Source: Kytococcus schroeteri (lineage in GTDB: Bacteria; Actinomycetota; Actinomycetes; Actinomycetales; Dermatophilaceae). Taken from it: a stretch of 64,000 nucleotides of DNA. A program made the position numbers and the translations under genes. The DNA lies in assembly GCF_042433515.1 (NCBI RefSeq), contig NZ_JBHLVH010000011.1, positions 42,987 to 106,986 on the forward strand. Direction: 5' to 3'. This document shows positions 17,307-25,300 of this stretch, in pieces (position 1 is the first letter of the stretch; every line of letters starts with the position of its first letter). A model generated the notes under the pieces. The model was not told the origin of the DNA, did no database searches, and saw only the letters and a list, made by a program, of their open reading frames with translations.

Positions 17307-19214
17307 TCAGAGCCCCTGGACCTCCCACTGCAGCTGGTCGGCCCGGGCCTGGCTCACCTGCGCACCGGCGAGGTCGCCTGCCGCCTTCTGTGCCCGCGCC
17401 AGCATGCGCCAGGCCGAGAACAGCTCGGGATTGCGGTGCACGTGCTCCCGAGCCCCCAGGACGGCCAGGTCCGGCCGCCCCAGGGCCAGCAGCGCGCCCT
17501 GCTGGGCGGTGCGCGACGCGTGGTCGTCCGGCCCCATCGCCAGCGCCCGCAGGGCGAGCGCCAGCCCGGTGTCGGCGTCCCCGGTCTGCACGGCCGCCAT
17601 CGACTGCCACACGAGGCACCGCTGGTCGGGCCCGATGCCGGGGCACCGGCGGGTGAGGGCCTCGTACTGCGGCCGGGACGAGGCACCGAAGTCGGGATTC
17701 CACGGCGTGCGACCGGCCGCCAGCGCCGTGGCCCGGCCCGCCAGCAGCACCTCCGGGTTGGGGTCCCACGGCGCGGCCCGGTGGGTGCGCTCCAGCCCCG
17801 CGGCGGCACCGGCCGGCCCGGCGGCCACGGTGCTGCCGGCGTGGCGGTGGGCGTCCCACACCATCAGGCTGCCCACGAGCGAGACGGCCGCGGCCACCGA
17901 CACCGCGGCGGCCGCCCCGCGCCGCAGCCGCCCGGCCCGGGCGCGCTCCGCCGCGGACCACCGCCGGGGCACGCGCACCAGCGGCTCGTCGTCCCGGCAC
18001 GCGGCGGCGAGCCCCCCGCCCACCAGGGCGGCCCCGGGCACCACGAAGACCGGCTCGGTGTACGCGAACATCAGCGCCACGCAGAACCCCACGCCCACCA
18101 CCAGCGCCGCCGGCGACCACGCGCTGCGCGGCCCCTCCCCCGGACCCGTGGTCCGCACCGCGCGCCAGAGCACCTGGCCGCACGCCACCGCCAGCGCAGT
18201 GACCGCGAGCAGCCCGACCACGCCGAGGGTGGAGGCGGTCTGGAGCACCACGTTGTGCACGGCGTCGAGCGTGACGCCGGGCCCGGCCTCGGCCTGCCAG
18301 GCCGGACCGTAGCCATCGGCCACGGAGGCCACCCAGCGCGACGGCCCCACCCCCTCGGGGTGCTCGAGCACCAGCCGGGCCGTCCGGCGCCACATCATGA
18401 GCCGCACGGTGATGTTGGTACCGGCCCCCTCCTGCTCCAGGAAGATGCGGTCGCGCGTGATGGGCAGTGCCAGCACGGCCACGACCCCGGCCACGATGAC
18501 CCCGGCAGGGGCGACGACGCGGCGCACCCCCTCCGTGCGTGCCACGAGCACCAGCGAGAGGGCCGCGCCCACGAACAGCCCGAGCAGCGCCCCGCGCGAG
18601 GCGCCGAGCACCAGCAGGGCCCCACCGGCCACCGCGCCCGCCAGCGCCACGCGGGAGCGCTCACGCCACGTGACCCACCCCAGCCAGGCGGCCAGCATGA
18701 GACCCCAGAAGCCCACCGTGGAGGCGTTGCCCAGGGCGGTGACGACGCGGCCGGCACTCCCGCCCGTCGCATCGCGCACCCCCATCCACACCAGCACCCA
18801 GCCCGATGCGGTGGCGGTCCAGACCGCCCACCGGCGCCCCGCCTGGTGCGCGAACAGCAGCGCCCCCGCCGGCAGGGCCGCCAGGTACGCCCCGATCATC
18901 ACCAGTCCCTCGTTGCGCGGGTAGCGCCCCACCACCGAGAGCCACGAGTTGGTGGAGAGCCAGGTGGCCAGCACCGCAGCCAGGCCCACCGCCCCCATCG
19001 CCCACCACACCGGACGCGGCAGCCGCGGGTCCTCCCGCTCCACCCACCAGAGCCCGGCGGTGCAGGTCATGACGGCGGCGATGACCACCCGACGGACCGG
19101 CTCACGGACGTCCAGGGCACCGGGGGTGGAGACCAGCGGCAGCACGCCCAGGAGCAGCACGACGGCCGCCAGGCGCAGGACGGTGGCGAGGGTCTCGCGA
19201 CGCACGGGGTTCAT
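17307..19214 (-). CDS. O-antigen ligase-like membrane protein with TPR tail
   Basis: 635 residues. About a dozen membrane spans fill residues 10-460, with the Wzy/WaaL-type periplasmic loop GRYPRNEGLVMIGAYLA (about 95-111) and the LGVVGLLAV region. The last 170 residues are soluble and contain TPR-like helices (LALALRALAMGPDD ... LLALGRPDLAVLGARE). It probably polymerises or ligates an undecaprenyl-linked glycan at the cell surface. No glycosyltransferase or flippase genes flank it, so its glycan pathway must be encoded elsewhere. It is convergent with def, 22 bases apart. Confidence 0.85.
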   Translation of the reverse strand: MNPVRRETLATVLRLAAVVLLLGVLPLVSTPGALDVREPVRRVVIAAVMTCTAGLWWVEREDPRLPRPVWWAMGAVGLAAVLATWLSTNSWLSVVGRYPRNEGLVMIGAYLAALPAGALLFAHQAGRRWAVWTATASGWVLVWMGVRDATGGSAGRVVTALGNASTVGFWGLMLAAWLGWVTWRERSRVALAGAVAGGALLVLGASRGALLGLFVGAALSLVLVARTEGVRRVVAPAGVIVAGVVAVLALPITRDRIFLEQEGAGTNITVRLMMWRRTARLVLEHPEGVGPSRWVASVADGYGPAWQAEAGPGVTLDAVHNVVLQTASTLGVVGLLAVTALAVACGQVLWRAVRTTGPGEGPRSAWSPAALVVGVGFCVALMFAYTEPVFVVPGAALVGGGLAAACRDDEPLVRVPRRWSAAERARAGRLRRGAAAAVSVAAAVSLVGSLMVWDAHRHAGSTVAAGPAGAAAGLERTHRAAPWDPNPEVLLAGRATALAAGRTPWNPDFGASSRPQYEALTRRCPGIGPDQRCLVWQSMAAVQTGDADTGLALALRALAMGPDDHASRTAQQGALLALGRPDLAVLGAREHVHRNPELFSAWRMLARAQKAAGDLAGAQVSQARADQLQWEVQGL

Positions 19215-19319
19215 CGGGCTCCATGTCGGTGGGCTGGTGGCGCCGTCAGGCTAGCCAGCGCGGGCCCCGGGTCCCGCATCCTGACGGGCCGTTGTGACGG
19301 TCCTGACAGACTGCGGGCC

Positions 19320-19790
19320 ATGTGGTGGCTGCTGCTCGGGACCCTGGGCTTCGGGGCGCTCTCGGCGCTCGTCCCGGGCGTCCCCATCGAGCTGTGGCTG
19401 GGCGGGGTGGGAGCCCTCACCGACCGGGTGGGCGTGTGGACCGTCGCCTTCGCCGCCGCGCTCGGACACGCCCTCGGCAAGGTGCCCTGGTACGCCCTGG
19501 GGCGGTGGAGCGTCGGGTGGCCGTGGATGCGCCGCCAGCTGGAGAAGCCCGCCGTCGGGGAGCGCTACGACCGGCTCGTGGACTGGATGCAGCGCCACCC
19601 GGGCTGGGGGCAGGCCACGATGTTCCTCTCCAGCCTCGTGGGGGTGCCCCCCTTGGCGGTGTTCGTGGTGGTGGCCGGGCAGTTGCGCATGTCCCTCGTG
19701 GCCTGCGTGGTCTCGATGACGGTGGGCCGCACACTGCGCTTCGCCGCCCTCCTGGGCGCCTTCACCTGGGCCCTCGACCTCGTGCGATGA
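19320..19790 (+). CDS. VTT/DedA-like small membrane protein
   Basis: 156 residues, hydrophobic throughout, with a pattern like the SNARE-associated/VTT superfamily: FGALSALVPGVPIELWLGG near the start, then GHALGKVPWYALGR and SSLVGVPPLAVFVVVAGQL followed by a GRTLRF block. Members act in membrane lipid handling. It is shorter than full DedA proteins (about 200 residues), closer to the YqaA type. Read-through open frame exists far upstream; ATG 19320 was chosen as the first credible start. Confidence 0.75.
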   Translation: MWWLLLGTLGFGALSALVPGVPIELWLGGVGALTDRVGVWTVAFAAALGHALGKVPWYALGRWSVGWPWMRRQLEKPAVGERYDRLVDWMQRHPGWGQATMFLSSLVGVPPLAVFVVVAGQLRMSLVACVVSMTVGRTLRFAALLGAFTWALDLVR

Positions 19791-19882
19791 GGCCCCGCAG
19801 GTCGCCGATTGGCATCGGCGCCGGATGTGCCCTATAGTTTCTCCTCGTCCCGATGAGCCACTCCGGTGGATCACCGAGATGG

Positions 19883-19955
19883 GCGCCTGTAGCTCAACGG
19901 ATAGAGCATCTGACTACGGATCAGAAGGTTTGGGGTTCGAATCCCTACAGGCGCG
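19883..19955 (+). tRNA. tRNA-Arg (ACG)
   Basis: Acceptor GCGCCTG pairs with CAGGCGC. Loop CTACGGA gives anticodon ACG, the substrate for the A-to-I editing enzyme TadA. CCA is not encoded. Confidence 0.95.
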
Positions 19956-19975
19956 CACTGTGTTGAGACAGTCCT

Positions 19976-20013
19976 CGAAGGCCCCGGCCGCGGAAACGCG
20001 GTCGGGGCCTTCG
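19976..20013 (+). terminator. terminator after tRNA-Arg(ACG)
   Basis: Seventeen-base stem starting CGAAGGCCCCGGCCGCG with one G-U pair and a GAAA loop, 20 bases after the tRNA. Confidence 0.78.
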
Positions 20014-20089
20014 ACGTGCAGGCCCTGGCCGACGGACGACCGGCCGCAGCACCCGAGGGCCCCGCTCCCCTGGCAGCCCCACCACACGC

Positions 20090-20124
20090 CGAGAGCCCGG
20101 AACCTCAACGGTTCCGGGCTCTCG
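20090..20124 (-). terminator. terminator after tRNA-Ser(GCT)
   Basis: Perfect 15-base stem CGAGAGCCCGGAACC with loop TCAAC, on the 3' side of the minus-strand tRNA-Ser(GCT). Confidence 0.75.
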
Positions 20125-20132
20125 CGAGTCGG

Positions 20133-20224
20133 CGGAGACGGAGGGATTTGAACCCTCGATGGAGCTATAAACCCCAAACCCGCTTAGCAGGCGGGCGCCA
20201 TAGACCAGACTAGGCGACGTCTCC
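20133..20224 (-). tRNA. tRNA-Ser (GCT)
   Basis: Minus-strand acceptor GGAGACG pairs with CGTCTCC. Loop CTGCTAA gives anticodon GCT, decoding AGC/AGT, and a long variable arm is present. CCA is not encoded. Confidence 0.95.
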
Positions 20225-20416
20225 TCGCATCAGGATGCGAGGAGTCAGGGTACCTGCTCCCCCGGCAGGACCGAAATCAGGTCGGCGCGCCCCACTGCGG
20301 CGGCCCCTGCAGGCACGCTCCCGGCAGTACGCTATGGGGCACCGGCCGGGGGTGCGGCCGGTGCTGATCGTCCGTGGATCCCCCCGGCACGGACGCGCCA
20401 CCACCAGAGGAGCAGC

Positions 20417-21898
20417 GTGAGCACTTCTGCCGACCACGAGCCGCCCGCGGGCGGCTCGTCCCGTACCGGTTGGGTCCCGTCCCGGACCCGCCGGCCTCCG
20501 TCCCTCCGCCGCTCGCTGGGCCTCACGGCGCTCTCCGGCGTGGTCCCGGGCCTCGGCCTGGTGTTCACACCGGCCTGGCGCCTGGGCGCCCTCGCCGTGG
20601 GCCTCTGCCTCCTGCTGCTCCTGGGGCTGGTGGTCAAGCTCGTGAGCGGCGGCCTCGTGGGCACGGCCCTCGACGTGGCCACCTCCGGCACCCAGCTGCT
20701 GCTGCTCGCCGGCGGCGTGCTCCTGGCCGCCCTGGCCTGGATCGTCCTCATCGCGATCACTGCGCGCGTCACGCGCCCCCGCGGCCTGGACACCCGCGGC
20801 TCCCTTGCGCTCACCGGCGTGGCCCTGCTCATGAGCGGCCTCGTCCTGGCGCCGGCCGTCCAGACCCTCAACCTCGTGGCAGCGCACCGCCAGGCCGTGA
20901 GCACCGTCTTCGCCGGCGGCAGCGCACCGGCCTCCGGGGGTCCGGCCGTGCACGAGGACGACCCGTGGAAGGACTTCGACCGGGTCAACCTGCTGCTCCT
21001 GGGCTCCGACGCCGCCGAGAACCGCATGGGCGTGCGCCCCGACGCCCTCATGGTCATGAGCATCGACCCCCGCACCGGCGACTCGGTGCTGATCGGCGTC
21101 CCCCGCAACCTGCAGAAGGCCCCCGTGCCGGCCGGCAACCCACTGCACCAGCTGTGGCCGTCCGGCTACGACTGCGGCAACACCTGCCTCATCAACGCGC
21201 TGTGGTCCGAGGCCGCCAACCATGGCGAGCTGTTCGGCGACAACGCCAACCCCGGCTCCGACACCACGCGCGACTCCGTGGAGGCCGTGGTGGGACTGGA
21301 CATCCAGCACGTGGTGACCGTGGACCTGCAGGGCTTCCAGCAGCTGGTGGACGCAATGGGCGGCGTCGACATCACCGTGGGCGAGCGCATCCCCATCGGC
21401 GGCAAGGTGAAGAACGGGGAGATCGTCCCCGGCTCCATCACGGGCTGGATCGAGCCCGGCCAGCAGCACATGGACGGTTACACCGCCCTGTGGTTCTCCC
21501 GCTCGCGCGCCACCACCTCGGACTACGACCGCATGAGCCGCCAGCGCTGCATGGTGGGCGCCCTGGTGGACCAGTCCAACCCGCTGGACATGGTGCGCCG
21601 GTACCCGGCCATCGCCGGCGCGCTGGAGCAGAACGTGTGGACCGACATCCCGCAGGAGGACCTGCCCGCCTGGGCCCAGCTGACGATGCGCATGAAGGAC
21701 GGCCGCATGCGCAGCCTGCCGCTCACCAACGAGCGCATCGACACCTCCGACCCGGACTTCGACGCCATCCACACGATGGTGCAGCGGGCCATCCACCCGC
21801 CCAAGCCGACCGGCAAGCCCAAGCCCAAGCCGTCGACGCAGGAGCCGACCCCCGAGCCGTCGCCGAGCGACGCCGAGGACCTGGCCTCCACCTGCTGA
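20417..21898 (+). CDS. LCP (LytR-CpsA-Psr) family envelope glycopolymer ligase
   Basis: 493 residues from a GTG. Four membrane spans in the first 160 residues are followed by the catalytic LCP domain (about 190-400) with NLLLLGSDAAENRMGVRPDA, IGVPRNLQ and MDGYTALWFSRSR, including the conserved Arg/Asp residues that bind the polyprenyl pyrophosphate. The tail is Pro/Lys/Glu-rich. The enzyme should attach secondary cell-wall polymer to peptidoglycan outside the membrane. Four spans rather than one is the multi-span actinobacterial variant. It ends in a strong hairpin. Confidence 0.92.
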   Translation: MSTSADHEPPAGGSSRTGWVPSRTRRPPSLRRSLGLTALSGVVPGLGLVFTPAWRLGALAVGLCLLLLLGLVVKLVSGGLVGTALDVATSGTQLLLLAGGVLLAALAWIVLIAITARVTRPRGLDTRGSLALTGVALLMSGLVLAPAVQTLNLVAAHRQAVSTVFAGGSAPASGGPAVHEDDPWKDFDRVNLLLLGSDAAENRMGVRPDALMVMSIDPRTGDSVLIGVPRNLQKAPVPAGNPLHQLWPSGYDCGNTCLINALWSEAANHGELFGDNANPGSDTTRDSVEAVVGLDIQHVVTVDLQGFQQLVDAMGGVDITVGERIPIGGKVKNGEIVPGSITGWIEPGQQHMDGYTALWFSRSRATTSDYDRMSRQRCMVGALVDQSNPLDMVRRYPAIAGALEQNVWTDIPQEDLPAWAQLTMRMKDGRMRSLPLTNERIDTSDPDFDAIHTMVQRAIHPPKPTGKPKPKPSTQEPTPEPSPSDAEDLASTC

Positions 21899-21934
21899 GG
21901 CGGCCGCCCGGCCCGGGCCACGGGCCGGGCACGG

Positions 21935-21970
21935 CACAGGGCCCCACCTCCGAGGAGGTGGGGCCCTGTG
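21935..21970. terminator. terminator between LCP gene and cold-shock gene
   Basis: Perfect 17-base inverted repeat starting CACAGGGCCCCACCTCC with a two-base centre, between convergent genes. Confidence 0.78.
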
Positions 21971-22016
21971 CGCGTGGTGCTGTCGTCAGCGGCCAGCCGC
22001 GACGATCAGCGGGAAA

Positions 22017-22220
22017 TCACTGGGGGACGACGTTCTCCGCCTGCTGGCCCTTGGGGCCCTGGGTGATCTCGAACTCCACGCGCTGGTTCTCGTCCAGCGA
22101 GCGGTAACCGTTGGTCTGGATGGCGGAGAAGTGGACGAAGACGTCGTCGCCGCCGCCGTCCTGCTGGATGAAGCCGAAGCCCTTCTCAGCGTTGAACCAC
22201 TTGACGGTGCCCTGTGCCAT
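22017..22220 (-). CDS. cold-shock protein
   Basis: 67 residues from the ATG at 22220-22218, with AAGGAA upstream on the minus strand. It begins MAQGTVKWFNAEKGFGFI and holds both RNA-binding motifs KGFGFI (13-18) and VFVHF (27-31). It is a nucleic-acid chaperone of the CspA type. About 240 bases between it and tRNA-Ser(TGA) are free of genes and probably include its promoter and a long 5' leader, as is usual for csp genes; I could not define a clear promoter there. Confidence 0.96.
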   Translation of the reverse strand: MAQGTVKWFNAEKGFGFIQQDGGGDDVFVHFSAIQTNGYRSLDENQRVEFEITQGPKGQQAENVVPQ

Positions 22221-22460
22221 GGGGATTCCTTTTCTTTGGATTGGCGATGACCGGCGGAAGGCGCCGATCACGAGTTGCTGCCAGAACCCCCGGCGGGCGG
22301 AGCCTGCCGTAGATCAACCAGATGTGCGTCCGTGGAGCGGACGATGTTCCTTCGACGTGCGAGGTACTGCGTCGTGCAACCTGATTCCACGGTACCACCG
22401 ACAGGCCCTCCTGCCACCGGGCTGGGCGGCGCAGAGACACAGGTCACGCGGCGTCCGGAG

Positions 22461-22547
22461 CGGAGGGCGTGGGATTCGAACCCACGATGGCGTTGCCGCC
22501 ATAGCGGTTTTCAAGACCGCCGCACTAGGCCACTATGCGAGCCCTCC
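22461..22547 (-). tRNA. tRNA-Ser (TGA)
   Basis: Minus-strand acceptor GGAGGGC pairs with GCCCTCC. Loop CTTGAAA gives anticodon TGA, and a long variable arm is present. CCA is not encoded. This is the fourth serine tRNA in the window. Confidence 0.95.
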
Positions 22548-22641
22548 CGTCCCCGGGCGGCAGGGCCGCGCACGGGGGTGGCCCACCCTACGCGGACCCC
22601 TCTCGCGCCCTCCGATTCGGCACGGTTGCAGGGCTGGCCAC

Positions 22642-22669
22642 TTGCGTTGAGGCTGTCATGGGACATGAT
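22642..22669 (+). promoter_or_regulatory. possible promoter of the HU gene
   Basis: TTGCGT and CATGAT are separated by 16 bases, about 100 bases upstream of the HU start in an otherwise gene-free stretch (22548-22768). The match is moderate. Confidence 0.35.
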
Positions 22670-22768
22670 GGAGCCAGTGCCGGCACGAGTCGGCCTCCAT
22701 CCGGAGGGGTCACGTCGGCCGTCCGACACCCCCCTCGACGCATGCAAGTGCACGAACAAGGAGTTCCC

Positions 22769-23044
22769 ATGAACCGCACCGAGCTCGCCAGCGCGATCGC
22801 CCAGCAGGCCGACGTGTCCGCCAAGGACGCCGCCGCGGTCCTGTCCGCCATGGGCGATGTCATCTGCGAGACCGTCGGCAAGGGCGAGAAGGTCTCCCTC
22901 CCGGGTCTCATGACCATCGAGCGCGTCGAGCGCTCCGCTCGCACCGGCCGCAACCCGCGCACCGGCGAGACCATGGAGATCCCGGCCTCCTTCGGCGCCA
23001 AGCTGTCCGCCGGCTCCGCCCTGAAGGCCGCTGCCAAGGGCTGA
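22769..23044 (+). CDS. HU-family DNA-binding protein
   Basis: 91 residues with AAGGAG six bases before the ATG. It has the HU core MNRTELASAIAQQADVSAKD and KVSLPGLMTIE, then the beta-arm region RTGRNPRTGETMEIPAS. The C-terminus is short (ALKAAAKG) and lacks the long lysine/alanine tail of mycobacterial HupB, so this is the short form of the nucleoid protein. Confidence 0.95.
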   Translation: MNRTELASAIAQQADVSAKDAAAVLSAMGDVICETVGKGEKVSLPGLMTIERVERSARTGRNPRTGETMEIPASFGAKLSAGSALKAAAKG

Positions 23045-23135
23045 CCGCCGCGGTTCCCGGGCCCGCCGGGAACCACCCGGGCGCCCCGCCCAGCTCAAGA
23101 CCGTAAGAACCCGAACACCACTGAGAGGTAGAACC

Positions 23136-23540
23136 ATGAAGAACAAGCTCCTCCTGCTCGTCGGTACCGGCATCGGTTACGTGCTCGGCGCCCGCGCCGG
23201 CCGTGAGAAGTACGACTCCCTCGTGGAGCAGGCCCAGACGCTGTGGGGCGACCCGCGCGTCCAGGACGCCGTGAGCACCGCCAAGACCTCCACCGGGTCC
23301 GCCTTCTCCCAGGCCCAGGACCAGGTGAAGGACAAGGTGGCCGAGGTCAAGGAGAAGAACTCCGACTCGACCACCACCGGCACCGCCACCACCGGCACCT
23401 CGTCCTTCTCGCAGACGACCAACACCACCGGTCGTCCGGCCACCACCACCGGCACCACGGGCACCACCCCGACCCGCGGCGCCACCTCCGGCTTCCAGCC
23501 GACCACCAACACCTCGTCCTTCGGCGACACGAAGCACTGA
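23136..23540 (+). CDS. YtxH-like membrane protein
   Basis: 134 residues with GAGAGG before the ATG. One N-terminal span with the YtxH-type glycine pattern (VGTGIGYVLGARAGREKYD), then an amphipathic helical part rich in Gln, Lys and Asp, and a long Thr/Gly/Ser-rich tail that is probably disordered. Proteins of this kind are linked to general stress in other bacteria. The tail has TTTGT-type near repeats. Confidence 0.78.
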   Translation: MKNKLLLLVGTGIGYVLGARAGREKYDSLVEQAQTLWGDPRVQDAVSTAKTSTGSAFSQAQDQVKDKVAEVKEKNSDSTTTGTATTGTSSFSQTTNTTGRPATTTGTTGTTPTRGATSGFQPTTNTSSFGDTKH

Positions 23541-23585
23541 GGTCGCACCACCCCGGTGGTGACGCGGCAGCCGCCGCGCGCAGCA

Positions 23586-23620
23586 GAGGCCCCCTCCCGG
23601 TTCGTCCGGGAGGGGGCCTC
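23586..23620. terminator. terminator between YtxH-like gene and cysE
   Basis: Perfect 15-base stem GAGGCCCCCTCCCGG with loop TTCGT, between convergent genes. Confidence 0.78.
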
Positions 23621-23678
23621 TCGCGTGCGCAGCGGGCACGGTCACGCGGTCAGGTGACGGGCCGGGGCGTCCTGCGCG

Positions 23679-24260
23679 TCAGATGACCCACTGGTCGGCG
23701 GCCTGGTCGCGCGTGAGGGGTGGCAGCCGGTAGGTGGAGTCCAGCGGCGCGGCAGGGATGCCGCCCACCACCTGGCCGGCCGGCACGGGCTTGAGCACCA
23801 CGGCGCCCGCGCCCACGGCGGCGCCACCGGCCACCTCGATGTCACCGAGCACGGTGGACCCGGCGCCGAGCAGCACGCCGTCCCCGACGGTGGGGTGGCG
23901 CTTGACCGCGTCGCCGGAGGTGCCCCCGAGCGTGACGCCGTGGTACATCATCACGTCGTCGCCGACCACGGCCGTCTCGCCGACCACCACACCCATGCCG
24001 TGGTCGATGACGAGACGGCGGCCGATGGTGGCACCCGGGTGGATCTCCACCCCGGTGACGGCCCGGGACACCGTGCCCAGCACGCGGGCGGGCAGGCGAC
24101 CGCCCGGACGCTGCCACAGGGCATGGGCCACGCGGTGCGCGGCGATGGCGTGCAGGCCCGGGCTGGTCAGGAGCGCCTCCAGACGCGAGGAGGTGGCCGG
24201 GTCGCGTGCGACCACGGCGTCGGCGTCCTCGGCGACCTGGCGGATCAGGCGGCGCAGCAC
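23679..24260 (-). CDS. cysE: serine O-acetyltransferase
   Basis: 193 residues. Left-handed beta-helix hexapeptide repeats (GVEIHPGATIGRRLVIDHGM ... GETAVVGDDVMMYHGVTLGG) with the active-site His and Asp of the family, and GGIPAAPL near the end. It is the short EpsC/CysE form that makes O-acetylserine from serine and acetyl-CoA. It follows cysK with a gap of two bases, giving a cysK-cysE operon whose products form the cysteine synthase complex. The C-terminus ends in Ile (DQWVI), as needed to insert into the CysK active site. Confidence 0.96.
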   Translation of the reverse strand: MLRRLIRQVAEDADAVVARDPATSSRLEALLTSPGLHAIAAHRVAHALWQRPGGRLPARVLGTVSRAVTGVEIHPGATIGRRLVIDHGMGVVVGETAVVGDDVMMYHGVTLGGTSGDAVKRHPTVGDGVLLGAGSTVLGDIEVAGGAAVGAGAVVLKPVPAGQVVGGIPAAPLDSTYRLPPLTRDQAADQWVI

Positions 24261-24262
24261 GG

Positions 24263-25192
24263 TCAGTCCGTCAGGCCCTCGAAGAGGACGGTGGAGAGGT
24301 AGCGCTCACCGAAGTCCGGCACGACCACCACGATGGTCTTGCCGGCGAACTCGGGGCGCTTGGCGAGCTCGAGGGCGGCGTGCACGTTGGCACCGGCGGA
24401 GATGCCCGCGAGGATGCCCTCCTTGGCCGCGAGATCGCGGGCGACGCGCAGCGCGTCCTCGAGCTGGGCGTCGAAGACCTCGTCGTAGACCTCGGTGTCC
24501 AGCACCTCGGGCACGAAGTTCGCACCCAGCCCCTGGATCTTGTGCGGACCGGCCTCGCCGCCGGTGAGGATCGGGGAGTCGGCCGGCTCCACGGCGACCA
24601 CCCGGATGTCGTCCTTGCGCTGCTTGAGCACCTGACCCACACCGGTGATCGTGCCGCCGGTCCCGATGCCAGCCACGAAGGCGTCGATGTCGCCCTCGGT
24701 GTCGGCCCAGATCTCCTCGGCGGTCGTCTCCCGGTGCACCTGCGGGTTCGCGGCGTTCGAGAACTGACGGGCGAGGATGCCGCCGCGCTCGGCCGCGATC
24801 TCCTCCGCCTTGGCGACGGCACCCTTCATGCCCTCGGGGCCGGGGGTGAGCACGAGCTCGGCGCCGTAGGCGCGCAGCACGCCGCGACGCTCCCGGCTCA
24901 TGGTCTCGGGCATGGCCAGCACGAGCTTGTAGCCGCGGGCCGCGGCGACCATGGCCAGGGCGATGCCCGTGTTGCCGCTGGTGCCCTCCACGATGGTGCC
25001 GCCGGGCTGCAACTCACCCGACGCCTCCGCGGCGTCGATGATGGCCGCACCGATGCGGTCCTTCACCGAGGAGGCCGGGTTGGCCGACTCCAGCTTGGCG
25101 AGCACCGTTGCGCCGGCGCCCTCCGTGATGCGGTTGAGGCGCACGAGCGGGGTGCCGCCGATGGTCGTGGTGATGTCCTGGTGGATGGTCAT
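24263..25192 (-). CDS. cysK: cysteine synthase (O-acetylserine sulfhydrylase)
   Basis: 309 residues from the ATG at 25192-25190. It is PLP-dependent with the lysine in NPASSVKDR (K44), the substrate loop EGTSGNTGI and the phosphate-binding GIGTGGTITG. It makes cysteine from O-acetylserine and sulfide and is first in the operon with cysE. The short region upstream (25193-25300) is shared with the divergent EtfD-like gene and has an AT-rich patch (about 25196-25232), the likely promoter area. Confidence 0.97.
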   Translation of the reverse strand: MTIHQDITTTIGGTPLVRLNRITEGAGATVLAKLESANPASSVKDRIGAAIIDAAEASGELQPGGTIVEGTSGNTGIALAMVAAARGYKLVLAMPETMSRERRGVLRAYGAELVLTPGPEGMKGAVAKAEEIAAERGGILARQFSNAANPQVHRETTAEEIWADTEGDIDAFVAGIGTGGTITGVGQVLKQRKDDIRVVAVEPADSPILTGGEAGPHKIQGLGANFVPEVLDTEVYDEVFDAQLEDALRVARDLAAKEGILAGISAGANVHAALELAKRPEFAGKTIVVVVPDFGERYLSTVLFEGLTD

Positions 25193-25300
25193 GTCTGCGA
25201 CAACATCACAACCTGTTTCTGTATTGCAAAGCCACGATGACCTCCGTGGTGAGGTGCACCACACCCGCGGCGAACGGGGGTGCGTCCGTAGACTCCCCCC

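Noticed and set aside
16150..18312. 720-codon plus-strand frame covering the PH-domain, def and O-antigen-ligase region
   Set aside because: It crosses three well-supported genes in another frame or strand and reads as Arg/Pro/Ala-rich shadow sequence.
20221..20244. Perfect 11-bp inverted repeat CTCCTCGCATC/GATGCGAGGAG as a terminator
   Set aside because: It overlaps the 5' end of tRNA-Ser(GCT), lies on its upstream side and has only a two-base centre; no gene would end there.
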